Notes under the pieces: generated by a model
Seen by the model: only the letters and a program-made list of their open reading frames with translations
Databases searched by the model: none
Told to the model about the DNA's origin: nothing
Translations under genes and position numbers: made by a program
Shown: piece by piece, positions 40,736 to 52,600 of the stretch
How positions within the stretch are numbered: position 1 is the first letter of the stretch
Layout: every line of letters starts with the position of its first letter
DNA from: Spongilla lacustris
Taxonomy: Eukaryota > Porifera > Demospongiae > Spongillida > Spongillidae
Assembly: GCA_949361645.1 (NCBI GenBank)
Contig: OX442426.1
Location: forward strand, 2,290,673-2,354,672
Reading direction: 5' to 3'
DNA: 64,000 bases

Positions 40736-42258
40736 TACAAATGCCAGCTGTCTGCATGTATACTGTGCACATGTGCATGTAAGAGCACTGGTACGATCCA
40801 AATGTAGCTATAGGATCGGAAAGATGGCTACAAGCAGGGTTCACAGCGACTCGCTAATGCAAATACGGTACTGCATGCTTACGTAAGTGCATCCGTATTC
40901 GGAGGAGTACGGACATCGGCAGTCATAGGCTTCCGATCCCCGTGTGTGGACTGATTGCATACGGATGTGGATACAGATCCCTGCAGTTAGTACGTCCGCT
41001 TACGTATTTAATTTGTATGCATTACATTTCACCCGTCTTTCAATCCGTTCTTACACTGTAGCGGTACGTATACAATATCAATGCCCCGCCTTTTAGTAGC
41101 TAGTATACCTACTCCGCTAAACATCGCACATTTAATGACTATACAAACGATGTTTATTATTATTATTATTTAAAAAACACAACAGCAAACAAATCACTTG
41201 ATCAAGCAAAGTCACTTCACAGTCATAGATATTAGAGATACCTCTAATATCTATGCTTCAGTTAACTCATAAATTCACACTCTTGTGCTGTATGGGGAAA
41301 AGGCAATACTAACACATGCAGAGACGTCGCGAATAGCACTAACCTGAACATGTTGCGCTTCTGTGGCCACAATGAGGATTGTTTTGAACTAGCGTATTGC
41401 ATTGGATGACGTGCGTTACAATCGCTACACATAAAGTATTAGTCACTCACCAAGATTGGAAGAGAACTGACTTCTGTCGTAGCGCGTGACACAGCAATGA
41501 CGCTAGTAGTAGGCTAGGAAACAATAACAATGCTAACTTACAGATTTCTGCGAAATCGCCTATAGGACCAGTAGCATAAAAACAAGCAAAACACAATTGG
41601 TTATCAAAACGGACGCTCACCTACATGTAGCATGTTCGAGATCGAACCCATCCCTAAATAGAGGCACATGCATGTTGAATTATGTTTCGCTTACCACCTA
41701 GCATGTCCGATTGGCGCTCGAACCGCTATAGCCATGCATGCGCTGTTATTAGAACGAAAGGCATATAAATAACAGCACGTTTTGTGTTTACCTAGCTTTC
41801 TCAGCGTCCGAGGCATCTTTTACGTTGCAAATATCGACAAGTAGGTCAATTTATATATCCAGAGCAGCGTGAGCATCGACGGCGTGAGCATCATAGGCTC
41901 ATGATCACATAGTCGAAGTGTACTCTGGATTCGCACACAACAAAGGCCATTGCTTTGCTATCAGGTGAAGCTGCATGCTGTTGCCTCTCTCGTATGAAAT
42001 GGAGCATCACAAATTCAGCTTCCCGGGATTCAGTCCAAAGTGACTCTAGTAATAATATAGCGCATGCAATAAATAGAAATACGATGGCAATCCACGAGTA
42101 ATACAAACCTCATTTCAGTTGACGTAGTAATCTGTCTCGTTTACTGTTAAATGAAAAATCGAAGAGCTCTAAGGTCGCCATTTCAACCGCCAAAAGCTAC
42201 AGCCAAATAATAGTCACGAGATCAAAACGATAATAATTAATAAACTTGACACACAAGA
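40736..42258. other. Non-coding stretch with one hairpin
   Basis: A hairpin (CATAGATATTAGAG...CTCTAATATCTATG) lies at about 41225-41256, and there is an (ATT)n-like tract near 41155. A minus-strand 71-codon frame (42106-41891) with one hydrophobic segment (WIAIVFLFIACAILLLESLW) could be a small membrane peptide but has no further support. Confidence 0.4.
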
Positions 42259-42495
42259 GCTAGCGAGGCGGATCTGAAGCGATATAATAAAATTGTATTA
42301 ACACCTGACGCGACTCTAAGAGCTGTATGCAGGGGAGCAGATTGCCTTTTGGAACGGAGTCAACGGACGATGATTACGGCAAGAGCTAGCTAGCTCGAGG
42401 CGGAGCTGAAGCGATATAATAAAATTGGATCACATGACGCGACTCTAAGAGCTATATGCAGGGGACCGGATTGCTTTATTGGAACGGACGATGAC
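42259..42495. repeat. Tandem duplication of a segment of about 115 bp
   Basis: GAGCTAGC...GAGGCGGA, CTGAAGCGATATAATAAAAT, ACGCGACTCTAAGAGCT and ATGCAGGGGA...GATTGC occur twice (about 42258-42372 and 42383-42495). No coding function is evident. Confidence 0.8.
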
Positions 42496-43107
42496 ACTGC
42501 ATGTGGACTCTCTTTCATCCACATGCATGTGAATGAAAGAGAGCATACAGTAGTGACATACTACAGACTACTATACATGTATATATAGTAAAGAGAGCAT
42601 CTACAGCGGACTACCACAGAAAAGAGAGCACACAGTACATAGTATACTACAGACTTCTGACTACATGTAGTAGTCTGTAGAATGCAGCATGTATAATGAT
42701 AATTTTTATTTGTGCTTGTCAGTTACCTGCATGCTTGCATGTGTCTTATATATACACATGCATGCATGTATATGCATCGATCATTGTCCATGCTGGGTGT
42801 ATACTGTAGAACTGCACGATGATGCACAAAAGGCAATAGCAATTGACGTATATAGTGCATCTTGTATGAATAAAAACCCAGATAATTGGTTTGAAAATTC
42901 ATGTACACTGCATATAAAAAGTATAAGATTGTATAATCATTCCATGCGATACATACCGGCGTATTTAGCTATATACATGTATAGTATAGCTGACTACTCC
43001 ATGCCGGAGTACTCGCTCTTATTATAAGCAATGTACTGGCATTGAAGACTTTAGAGTTAGGTTTAACATACTATAGCCGGCTGTGACACTCCGGCAGGTG
43101 CACTGAT
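42496..43107. other. Non-coding with imperfect hairpins
   Basis: A hairpin ACTCTCTTTCAT...ATGAAAGAGAG lies at about 42508-42545, and repeated AAAGAGAGCA(T/C) units continue to 42640. No gene is recognised. Confidence 0.4.
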
Positions 43108-43830
43108 ATGATGCATATATCAGTATCCTATCTTGATATGGCTGTTCTTTTTATGTTTGTGTACTTCAGTTTATTCAGCTGTGCATCTTCTAGTATAAGA
43201 CCTCTAAGAGAAGAGGTATATCGATCGAGGCAACTGCAAATCACTTTCACTTCTGATTTGACTCGAACTGCATGCATGCATGCATGGGTTAATAGTGATT
43301 CACCTAATGTATATTTATATACAGACCATATACTATGATTATTGACACAATAAACATATAATGTTTATGCTTGTGTATTAGAAAGGGATTGATGTTTTAG
43401 TGAAAACATGTATTGAGGAGCGGAATTTAGTTTCTGAGTTCGAGAGACGAATAATTACTACGCGTTATACTGATAACTTTTCAACTGTTCACGTAGCTTC
43501 GCATGCATGTATGTATTGTTATAGACCGATGTCAGCACTAACATCACAGCAAAGAGAAGGAGCTCTGCCGTTAGAGAATGCATGCATCTGTAGTGCATCT
43601 AGGCTATAGGCCTATTTCTGATCCGTCAGTGCAGGTTGATGACGTCCACCAAGACATGTACATTAGCTGCATGGAGGACGTGATTATAAATGTAAATTGT
43701 ACATATTTTGGTAACCACAACGTGTACCGGTGTCTCATGCAGTCACGTCTTGAGATGTTTACCTGCCCCGCCCCCGATATAGTTACAGGTATGAACAATC
43801 GAATATCAGCACGCACTGATTAGTTATCTC
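43108..43830 (+). CDS. Candidate small multi-exon gene for a secreted Cys-containing protein
   Basis: A first segment from ATG 43108 has a hydrophobic signal-like stretch (MAVLFMFVYFSLFSCASS). A second open segment starts after an acceptor at 43380 (KGIDVLVKTCIEERNLVSEF). A third, after the acceptor TGCAG at about 43635, encodes DDVHQDMYISCMEDVIINV...CTYFGNHNVYRCLMQ...FTCPAPDIV and ends at a donor GTATGA near 43790. The Cys spacing suggests an extracellular domain. The donors after segments 1 and 2 are weak or unresolved, so the joins are uncertain. No family is recognised. Confidence 0.3.
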
Positions 43831-44144
43831 GTGAGAGATTTTGTTACTAACACAACATGGTAATCCAGGTGCATGTCGAATAGATTCTCACGATCACTTG
43901 TGCGAAGCGCGCGTTTTTAAATTAGTGAACCGCCATTCCATTTCCAACTCAACGAGGATTAAGTGACAGCCATACTGTTCGAAAGCAAATATTCACGTCA
44001 TAAAAAATATATCATATGTACAAACTAAACGTCTATTAACTGGAGAAAATCGGCTGGGAAGGAGGCGGAACGAAGGAAGAGTCTGAAAATTTCTTCTTGA
44101 ACATTTATGCATTCATGGGAGGCAACAGGAACTGTGGAACACTG
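43831..44144. other. Non-coding stretch before the 143-bp satellite
   Basis: No gene or repeat is recognised. The satellite homology begins around the ACTCAAGTAAGGGTCACGCC segment. Confidence 0.4.
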
Positions 44145-47100
44145 TGACTCAAGTAAGGGTCACGCCCACTTCTGGTCAGGCCATTCTCAGGGGGTAGTCA
44201 CACCACATAGATCCGTCCAAATTGGTGTATCAAATATGAAGTGTACCTGAAATAGGTCAATATAAGTGGATTCTGCATGGAAGAGTATGGCTCACGTGAT
44301 GGTAAAGCCCACTTCCGGTCACGCCATCCCCAGGGGGTAGTCACACCACATACATCTGTCCAAATTGGTGTATCAAATATGAAGTGTACCTGAGATGGGT
44401 CAATATAAGTGGATTCTGTGTGGAAGAGTATGGCTCACGTGACGGTAACGCCCACTTCCGGTCACGCCATCCCCAGGGGGTAGTCACACCACATACATCT
44501 GTCAAAGTTGGTATATTAAAAATGAAGTGTACCTGAAATAGGTCAATATAAGTGGATTCTGTGTGGTAGAGTATGGCTCACGTGACGGTAACGCCCACTT
44601 CCGGTCACGCCACCCCCAGGGGGTAGTCACACCACATACATCTGTCAAAGTTGGTGTATTAAATATGAAGTGTACCTGAAATAGGTCAATATAAGTGGAT
44701 TCTGTGTGGAAGAGTATGGCTCACGTGACGGTAACGCCCACTTCCGGTCACGCCATCCTCAGGGGGTAGTCACACAACATACATCTGTCCAAATTGGTGT
44801 ATTAAATATGAAGTGTACCTGAAATAAGTCAATATAAGTGGATTCTGTGTGGAAGAGTATGGCTCACGTGACGGTAACGCCCACTTCCGGTCACGCCATC
44901 CCCAGGGGGTAGTCACACCACATACATCTGTCAAAGTTGGTGTATTAAATATGAAGTGTACCTGAAATAGGTCAATATAAGTGGATTCTGTGTGGTAGAG
45001 TATGGCTCATGTGACGGTAACGCCCACTTCCGGTCACGCCATCCCCTAGGGGTAGTCACACCACATACATCTGTCAAAGTTGGTGTATTAAATATGAAGT
45101 GTACCTGAAATGGGTCAATGTAAGTGGATTCTGTGTGGAAGAGTATGGCTCACGTGACGGTAACGCCCACTTCCGGTCACGCCATCCCCAGGGGGTAGTC
45201 ACACCACATACATCTGTCAAAGTTGGTATATTAAAAATGAAGTGTACCTGAAATAGGTCAATATAAGTGGATTCTGTGTGGTAGAGTATGGCTCACGTGA
45301 CGGTAACGCCCACTTCCAGTCACGCCACCCCCAGGGGGTAGTCACACCACATACATCTGTCAAAGTTGGTGTATTAAATATAAAGTGTACCTGAAATAGG
45401 TCAATATAAGTGGATTCTGTGTGGAAGAGTATGGCTCACGTGACGGTAACGCCCACTTCCGGTCACGCCACCCCCAGGGGGTAGTCACACCACATACATC
45501 TGTCAAAGTTGGTGTATTAAATATGAAGTGTACCTGAAATAGGTCAATATAAGTGGATTCTGTGTGGAAGAGTATGGCTCACGTGACGGTAACGCCCACT
45601 TCCGGTCACGCCATCCTCAGGGGGTAGTCACACAACATACATCTGTCCAAATTGGTGTATTAAATATGAAGTGTACCTGAAATAAGTCAATATAAGTGGA
45701 TTCTGTGTGGAAGAGTATGGCTCACGTGACGGTAACGCCCACTTCCGGTCACGCCATCCCCAGGGGGTAGTCACACCACATACATCTGTCAAAGTTGGTG
45801 TATTAAATATGAAGTGTACCTGAAATAGGTCAATATAAGTGGATTCTGTGTGGTAGAGTATGGCTCATGTGACGGTAACGCCCACTTCCGGTCACGCCAT
45901 CCCCTAGGGGTAGTAACACCACATACATCTGTCAAAGTTGGTGTATTAAATATGAAGTGTACCTGAGATAGGTCAATATAAGTGGATTCTGTGTGGTAGA
46001 GTATGGCTCACGTGACGGTAACGCCCACTTCCGGTCACGCCATCCCCAGGGGGTAGTCACACCACATACATCTGTCAAAGTTGGTGTATTAAATATGAAG
46101 TGTACCTGAAATAGGTCAATATAAGTGGATTCTGTGTGGTAGAGTATGGCTCACGTGACGGAAACGCCCACTTCCAGTCACGCCATCCCCAGGGGGTAGT
46201 CACACCTGTCAAAGTTGGTGTATTAAATATGAAGTGTACTTGAGATAGGTCAATATAATTGGATTTTGTGTGGTAGAGTATGGCTCACGTGACGGTAACG
46301 CCCACTTCCGGTCACGCCATCCCCAGGGGGTAGTCACACCACATACATCTGTCCAAATTGGTGTATTAAATATGAAGTGTACCTGAAATAGGTCAATATA
46401 AGTGGATTCTGTGTGGTAGAGTATGGCTCACGTGACGGTAACGCCCACTTCCGGTCACGCCATCCCCAGAGGGTAGTCACACCACATACATCTGTCAAAG
46501 TTGGTGCATTAAATATGAAGTGTACTTGAGATAGGTCAATATAAGTGGATTCTGTGTGGAAGAGTATGGCTCACGTGACGGTAACGCCCACTTCCGGTCA
46601 CGCCATCCCCAGGGGGTAGTCACACCACATACATCTGTCCAAATTGGTGTATTAAATATGAAGTGTACCTGAAATGGGTCAATGTAAGTGGATTCTGTGT
46701 GGAAGAGTATGGCTCACGTGACGGTAACGCCCACTTCCGGTCACGCCATCCCCAGGGGGTAGTCACACCACATACATCTGTCAAATTTGGTGTATTAAAT
46801 ATGAAGTGTACCTGAGATAGATCAATATAAGTGGATTCTGTGTTGTAGAGTATGGCTCACGTGACGGTAACGCCCACTTCCGGTCACACCATCCCAGGGG
46901 GTAGTCACACCACATACATCTGTCCAAATTGGTGTATCAAATATGAAGTGTACCTGAGATGGGTCAATATAAGTGGATTCTGTGTGGAAGAGTATGGCTC
47001 ACGTGACGGTAACGCCCACTTCCGGTCACGCCATCCCCAGGGGGTAGTCACACCACATACATCTGTCAAAGTTGGTGTATCAAATATGAAGTGTACCTGA

Positions 47101-47215
47101 GATAGGTAATATAAGTGGATTCTGTGTGGAAGAGTATGGCTCACATGACGGTAACACCCACCTCCGGTCACGGTATTCTCAGGGGGTAGTCACTCCATAT
47201 AGACCTGAAATATCA
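44145..47215. repeat. 143-bp satellite, about 21 tandem units
   Basis: Units start for example at 44285, 44428, 44571 and 44714, exactly 143 bp apart. Each holds GTATGGCTCACGTGACGGTA, CGCCCACTTCCGGTCACGCC, CCCCAGGGGGTAGTCACACC, a spacer with AAATATGAAGTGTACCTGA and AAGTGGATTCTGTGTGG. One unit near 46200 is shortened. Rare variants recur at multiples of the unit: GAAATAAGTC at 44821 and 45679 (858 bp), ATCCCCTAGG at 45041 and 45899 (858 bp), GTATATTAAAA at 44511 and 45226 (715 bp). Blocks of five to six units were therefore duplicated. First and last units are the most diverged. Every unit carries a CACGTG E-box. Frames inside are not genes. Confidence 0.95.
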
Positions 47216-47374
47216 GATAGGTCAATACAACGAGAACAACTTTGTTTTCAAGACTATGCAAGGGATTGTGGGTGGCCTCTGAACAACCTTATTCAGTATT
47301 TTTATCGTGAACTACTTGTTGCAAAGCCTAATATGCTGTCTTTATGAAAACTCTGTTATGTAGAGGTGGAGTGC

Positions 47375-47565
47375 CTAGGGATTGTGGGTGTGGACATGTG
47401 TGGAGTGCCATGAGATTTTCACTTGTGGGTGTGCATGTACATGTGTGGGTTGTGGGTGTGTGTACATGTGTGTAGTGCCGTCGGATTGTGGGTGTTGTAC
47501 ATGTGTGTGATTGTGGGTGTGTACATGTGTGTGATTGTGGGTGTGTACGTGAGTGGAGTGCCTAG
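47375..47565. repeat. TGTGGGTGTGTACATGTGTG minisatellite
   Basis: Irregular tandem units of GATTGTGGGTGTGTACATGT plus GTG and GGAGTGCCTAGGG-type variants. The His/Thr/Val-rich minus-strand frame comes from it. Confidence 0.8.
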
Positions 47566-48714
47566 GCTTCCACTGCAACCATCGAGCGGGTACGCTTACG
47601 CTCCTCAGCTGTGCTAATTTAGAGTGCGTAATTATAAGATGACGACATACCTTCAAGTGCCGTTTAATACTTTGGTGAAATTTGCAAAGTAAGTAGACGT
47701 TTAGATAAATTCGGCGCAGTGTTGACAGAAGGCTGGCGTAGTTTTCCATTCATCGAGATTTGCAAATGCAAAGTGAGGACTCTTTCTGATATTACTTTCG
47801 TACCGATTATATGGATTTTTATTACACGTATATTGTACGGCTATCTCACGTACGTTGACTATACGCAATCATTTACATTACGGAACTTACGATTGCCCAA
47901 AACCACACGTTTCGTCTGTAACACGCTAGCAACATGAAATACAGGATTTGCGACGATACGTATTCAGCCCACCGAAGCGCTGTGGTTGCCGCGGTAAGAT
48001 AACCGTCGTAACCGCGATACACATGTAACGCTGTTACAGCGTTTTACCGCGCGGTTAATTATCGCGCGGTTAAAACTTGCGTATTCTCAGCTCACGTATA
48101 CGTAAATGTACACTGTGGCAGTTCTTTGCTATTATCCTTGGCTGGTTTGTAGTAAGTGCATCGTGCGTGTAGGTTTTGTTACTTTTGTATGGTATTGCGA
48201 ATAACTTAATTTGATAATAGTTTTACAATGGACATCATCATATCCAATCCCATACCATCCAGTCCTAGCAAAGTTAACAGCATCATGCACTCCCTAGCTT
48301 AATTCAGAGGCAAATGAGTAACATCAACATCTTTGTGCAATACAAAAAATCCAGGAAGTTGTTTCGGTTAAAATTTCGCACTTATAAATGTCTCTGTATT
48401 CAATAGAAACTCAACTGGGACAGTTTTTGTTTTGCACATCCCATTCATTCATTACCGATCGTTTTTATTTTGATCTTTAAAATTGCGTGGTACTCGCAGG
48501 GAGATACATCATCGAGCAAGTAAGGTATCGTTGGAATGCAGAAATTTTGTTACTAATGATATACAATTTATGGCTAAAAAAGCAAATTGTCAACTACCTA
48601 GTATGGGTGGGATACATGTATGCACACGCAGCTTACTAGGTAAAAGAGCCACTTCCGTTTCGTCCCGATAGTGGAAAGTATACGCCAGTATATATATACA
48701 TTGCATAGCGGGAC
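47566..48714. other. Non-coding stretch
   Basis: It contains GC-rich inverted motifs (GCGCGGTTAA repeats at about 48044-48076). No gene is recognised. Confidence 0.4.
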
Positions 48715-48910
48715 AAATAGCGCTAGCGGGACAAATTATAGACAGTCTGTTTCGGTCCTAGGCTTGCTTTTGTCCGCCTGTATAGGACCAAAATGAGCAG
48801 CGTAGGACCGAATTGGGCAGCCTGTTTTGGTCCTAGGACCAAATTAAGCAAAGCCTGTAATAGTCCGCCGGACCAAAACAGGCTGCCTGAAACGAGGACA
48901 AAATCAGCCA
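48715..48910. repeat. GGACC-rich foldback repeat
   Basis: GGCAGCCTGTTTTGGTCC (48816-48833) and its exact inverse (48870-48887) form an 18-bp stem. Further GGTCCTAGGACC palindromes lie within. It abuts the retroelement fragment on its left side. Confidence 0.75.
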
Positions 48911-48954
48911 TGACAGGACACCACATAAAAATATAATATACATGTACATATACA

Positions 48955-49547
48955 TTGTATGCGCAATGCAGCAGTGGCCATGGGTACACCACTCTGTCAA
49001 TCCCACATCTGCCCCCACTGTGGAGGTCATGTTGATGCCCTCACTACTTATGGGCTCAGCTGTATCAAAAGCCAAGGTCGTTTTCGAAGCATGCTGCTAT
49101 CAATACATAGGTCACTAGTTGCAGTTAATGCACCATCAATCCTTGAAAATATGCAGATCAGATGGTAACTGAGCGACCTGATAGTTGTTCCATTGCCCCA
49201 TGGAAGTATGGCCAGTGTCTTGTTTTGGACGTCACTTATCCACAGCCTCATACGTTGTAATATATTGAGGGAAGCTATAGAGTTGTAGCCACAGCTGCTG
49301 AAGCCAGAAAAGGTAAGAAATATGCTCTGCTGTCCAGATCGATCCCACCAATTGTTTCAATTAGAATTGAGACCTCTGGTGCCCTTGGCCCCAATGCTTT
49401 CAGTTTGCAGCTCACTGATATAAGCAGGCATCAGCAGAGCATCATAGCCTACATGTCTCATTCCTCATGTGTCCATGCATTGCACTCCAGCAGGTCAATG
49501 CTGCCTCTATATTGGACACCACACAATACAAGTAGCATGTAATTTAT
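48955..49547 (+). pseudogene. Retroelement C-terminal region with finger-like CPHCG motif
   Basis: Frames give CPHCGGHVDALTTYGLSC, IHRSLVAVNAPSI, then, after shifts, LPHGSMASVLFW (expected P(W/H)..G..LVWD) and IETSGALGPNAFSLQLTDIS with a stop near 49545. The pattern CP.CG..VD....HGL.C, (I/V)..(S/A)L...(N/G)(V/I)PS, E..G..G..A.SF is the third variant of the retroelement 3' region in this window. Several frameshifts. AATAAA lies at about 49593. Confidence 0.65.
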
Positions 49548-50704
49548 ATAGTGTTTCCCTGTGTATCTCATACTTTATTTATCTGTATTGTAAATAAACA
49601 ATTAATGCAAAACATATACATCATGAGAAAGTTGGTGGTATGAGAAATTGTGAAGAAAATGAAATAAATATGAGCAAATTGATTGATTTATTTTTTAATG
49701 GATTGATCGCATACATGCACATATACATATATGTAAAAAGGCAAGTACATGTAATGGCACGTGCACTTACAAACTGTCTGAGCCTATGAACAACAAAATG
49801 TCCTACAAATTGGATGAGATCATTAGTGATGTGGGATACAGCCGTACAATTCAACTGGATTACAGCCGTCTGAAACATTTACACTATCCCTAACCATAAG
49901 CACATTTTCCACTCAATGTCAATAGGTACATTTGTATATGTACATGTATACATATATAATCATTCATTACATCCCTCAAAATACCAGTTCTGTAATTGAA
50001 ATCAACTAAGTAACCACCATCTCCGCACATAGGCCAAAAGGCAACCACATGCACCACTAGTTCAGGAGACGTCATACTGCCAGCTTATATGCACGAACCA
50101 CTGACATTTAGAAGTGTTTGGATGTTGCATTGAATTGTGCGTATGTAAATATAAAAAAGCGGGCTAAATTCAAGCCTATTTAATAAAAATTAAAAAAAGG
50201 AGATAAATTAAGTCATAGGAGCAATGGACACCAACCACTGATAGGCATAATCATTGGTGCCCCGCAGATTTCTGGGTACGCCCATGATAACATCGTATAT
50301 AATCACTATGAAGGTTAATTAACTGACATGACATGTACCGTGATGTACGTAACGCATGTATATACAATGTACACATGTACATGTACCGAATGTACGTACA
50401 TGGGGACGCAACTGAGATCTGAATCTACACTGCATGAGAATGTTGTAGCCAGCTAAGGGAGTGCAATGGACCTACACGATATAGTGTACATCAAACCTTT
50501 TGACTCATTCCTCCACGCGTCGACCATTCAAATTAAAGCCGATTTATACGTCTTTCACCCACAAATGGCACAATCGTGATTATAGCGGGCGCCCATTAGC
50601 TGGATTCAAGCGAAGCCATGCACTGGGCCTTTTACAACCATCACAAACCATTGGAGATTGTTCTATTGAGTATCAATCGAAGTTAATTGTATCGACTACG
50701 CCAT
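49548..50704. other. Non-coding, with partial MITE tip
   Basis: ATGAGAAAGTTGGTGGTATG at 49623 is a lone tip of the ATTCTCT-TGAGAAAGTTGG MITE family. ACATGTACATGTA motifs are dense near 50340-50400. No gene is recognised. Confidence 0.45.
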
Positions 50705-50905
50705 GCCGGTGTCACAGGGAACTCGGTCCCTCCCTATTTTGGGGTCCGGAGGACCGAGTTCCCTAGACAACTCGGTCCCCCCCGGACCGAAATCCCTAGG
50801 GAATTCGGTCCTCCGTGAGTCATGTACCTCTCGGGAATTGAGTCCGGGGTGGGGGGGGGGGGGGGGGGGACCGAAATCCCTGAACGAAAAATAAACGTAT
50901 GCGAA
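50705..50905. repeat. GGACCGAGTTCCCTAG-type repeat with G-run
   Basis: GTGTCACAGGGAACTCGGTC, GGTCCGGAGGACCGAGTTCC, a run of about 18 G (50852-50869) and GACCGAAATCCCTGAACG. The copy at 53791-54053 has the same blocks in inverse orientation. Confidence 0.7.
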
Positions 50906-51939
50906 GCCGGGAAAACAAAACATGCATGCATTCTTCTAACTTGTACAGTTCAGCAGCACCCAAGGATGAAGGTAACTTATAAACAGTTTCGCCGATGGAT
51001 TTTTAGTTCCTAAACATAGTAATGCATACATGTAAAGTGTACATTTGCCAGTCCATTGTCCATTGAAATAGTGTTCCAAATAATTCACCACAGTTTCGGC
51101 ACAAGAATCGCTGCTAATGAAATATTCTCAATAGCTGCTAGGCGCCTGGCCATCCACTCCCGCTCCTCCAATTCTGAAAAACCAAAATAATTAAATCATG
51201 CAGGCTGTATTGCTGCTGCCCGAGCCCTTCCTGCTCAATTGGCCTCGAGCTCCCCCTCACGATCCAGTACGTGAACGTGTATGTACTCGTACATGCATGA
51301 TGTGTAATCAATTAATAGCGTAGATTGTGCACTATACTGAGTACACGTAACAGGATAATCTGGAAATCGAGAGTTACGGCAGTAACTCTCATATAGGATT
51401 TGTGCCGTATCATGAATATCATTAAAAAAACACGTCCCGCCCGCGTATAACTCACGAACCGAGAAACGGATAGTGTAGCTCTGTATTGCTATCAAGCCAC
51501 AATGGAAAGACGATCATTTTCATGTTTTGTTCAAGTCGCCAGACCGTTTACTTTAAGAGAACAAAAAGGCTCGTAGATCTCGTTCCCAGACCGTAATTTG
51601 TCCATAGTCGTCGTCGTGAGTATAACTTGAGATAGGAAAGGTTTTAAAGAGCGCCAGTTACACCAAAAATCGTAGAAAAATCTGAAAATACATCTTCAGG
51701 TATTTGCAGCTGTTCTCGCGCGCCAAGATATAAAAACAAAACCGTTTCCATGACAATGTTGCAGAATTGTGTATTGTGTATGATTGGCATGGAACAGGTG
51801 GGAGTTTCTTTAGCTCACCACTTTTAGCTAGCGAAGTTGTTTTTGTCAAAATGCCTTTACGGCTACGAAAGAGGAATATCTCCTAAATCGAGGTACGATC
51901 GTACCGAACTCGGGAGGACTCTAACTCATAGTCTCGATT
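50906..51939. other. Mostly non-coding; one possible terminal exon on the minus strand
   Basis: On the minus strand 51173-51085, after a strong acceptor (TTTTGGTTTTTCAG), the sequence encodes EEREWMARRLAAIENISL and ends KLW and TGA. It could be a last exon of an unidentified gene; no upstream exon is confirmed, although an open segment at 51495-51235 is possible. A repeat tip TCTCGTTCCCAGACC lies at 51579. Confidence 0.35.
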
Positions 51940-52001
51940 TAGACGCCCGCCTTTGTTCAGCATCAGCATCGATGCTGATGCTGAACAAAAGCGGGCGTCT
52001 G
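51940..52001. repeat. 62-bp palindrome, one mismatch, no spacer
   Basis: The left half begins AGACGCCCGCCTTTGTTCAG and continues CATCAGCATCG; the right half is its exact inverse except one C/T difference. The palindrome overlaps the start of the frame at 51953. Confidence 0.9.
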
Positions 52002-52186
52002 CTCGTGATATGTACAGAGCAAATCTGGAGTCGAACCAAGCTTCTAAGAGGTGGCAACAGGAAAAGAATTCTGTTGCGTCTAAGAAGCGACGTTATGAAC
52101 TGAATTCAGACGAGAAACGAGCTTCTAAGAGGGAAAGCTTGGCGCGTGAGTATCGAACTAATGGAACAGCTGCAAATGTAACATAA
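51953..52186 (+). CDS. Short Lys/Arg/Ala/Ser-rich repetitive frame, unknown
   Basis: 77 codons. From residue 10 it consists of imperfect 13-15 residue units of the type EQKRASARDMYRAN, NQASKRWQQEK, SVASKKRRYEL, DEKRASKRESLARE, followed by a stop after AANVT. Such KRAAxRxxY units are common at the N termini of helicase- or OTU-containing transposon proteins in invertebrates, so this is probably an N-terminal fragment of a mobile-element protein. No downstream domain is seen. The start lies within the palindrome, so the true start is uncertain. Confidence 0.35.
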   Translation: MFSISIDADAEQKRASARDMYRANLESNQASKRWQQEKNSVASKKRRYELNSDEKRASKRESLAREYRTNGTAANVT

Positions 52187-52342
52187 CTGTAAACATTTTG
52201 TTGCTAGGCAATAAACATGGGAATTACAAACGGCTGGATTTTATCGTACAATCGTGTTTACTTCTACATTGTACTACATGTACACCTATATACTAGTAGT
52301 CCGCACTTATTTAAAAAAATAAATAAAACAAGATATATAAAA

Positions 52343-52600
52343 CATTCTCTCTGAGAAAGTTAGTGGTATATAGGATTTGAAGGCAATGGTGGTGTAAAAA
52401 GAAAGGGAACAAGGGATTCAGTGGAGATACAATGATTGTTCCTATATTTAGCACTGTATAGAACGTCATTACAATTATGTTGCTAAATATAGGAATAATA
52501 ATTGTATCTCCACTGAATCCCTTGTTCCCTTTCTTTTTACACCACCATTGCCTTCAAATCCTATATACCACTAACTTTCTCAGAGAGAATGTTTTTTATA
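52343..52600. mobile_element. Foldback MITE, ATTCTCT-TGAGAAAGTTGG family, copy 3 (most intact)
   Basis: Arms of about 110 bp are nearly perfect: ACATTCTCTCTGAGAAAGTT, AGTGGTATATAGGATTTGAA, GGCAATGGTGGTGTAAAAAG, AAAGGGAACAAGGGATTCAG, TGGAGATACAAT, with the inverse at 52495-52592. The centre is TTCCTATATTTAGCA. It has no coding capacity. Confidence 0.9.

Noticed and set aside
46852..47171. Reading frames on both strands in the last units of the 143-bp satellite
   Set aside because: They derive from unit variants that happen to lose stops. Other units have stops in the same frame.
44145..47215. CRISPR-like array (regular repeats)
   Set aside because: The whole 143-bp unit is repeated with no unique spacers, the sequence is eukaryotic, and no cas genes are present.
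47375..47749. His/Thr-rich minus-strand frame
   Set aside because: Arises from the TGTGGGTGTGTACATG minisatellite.
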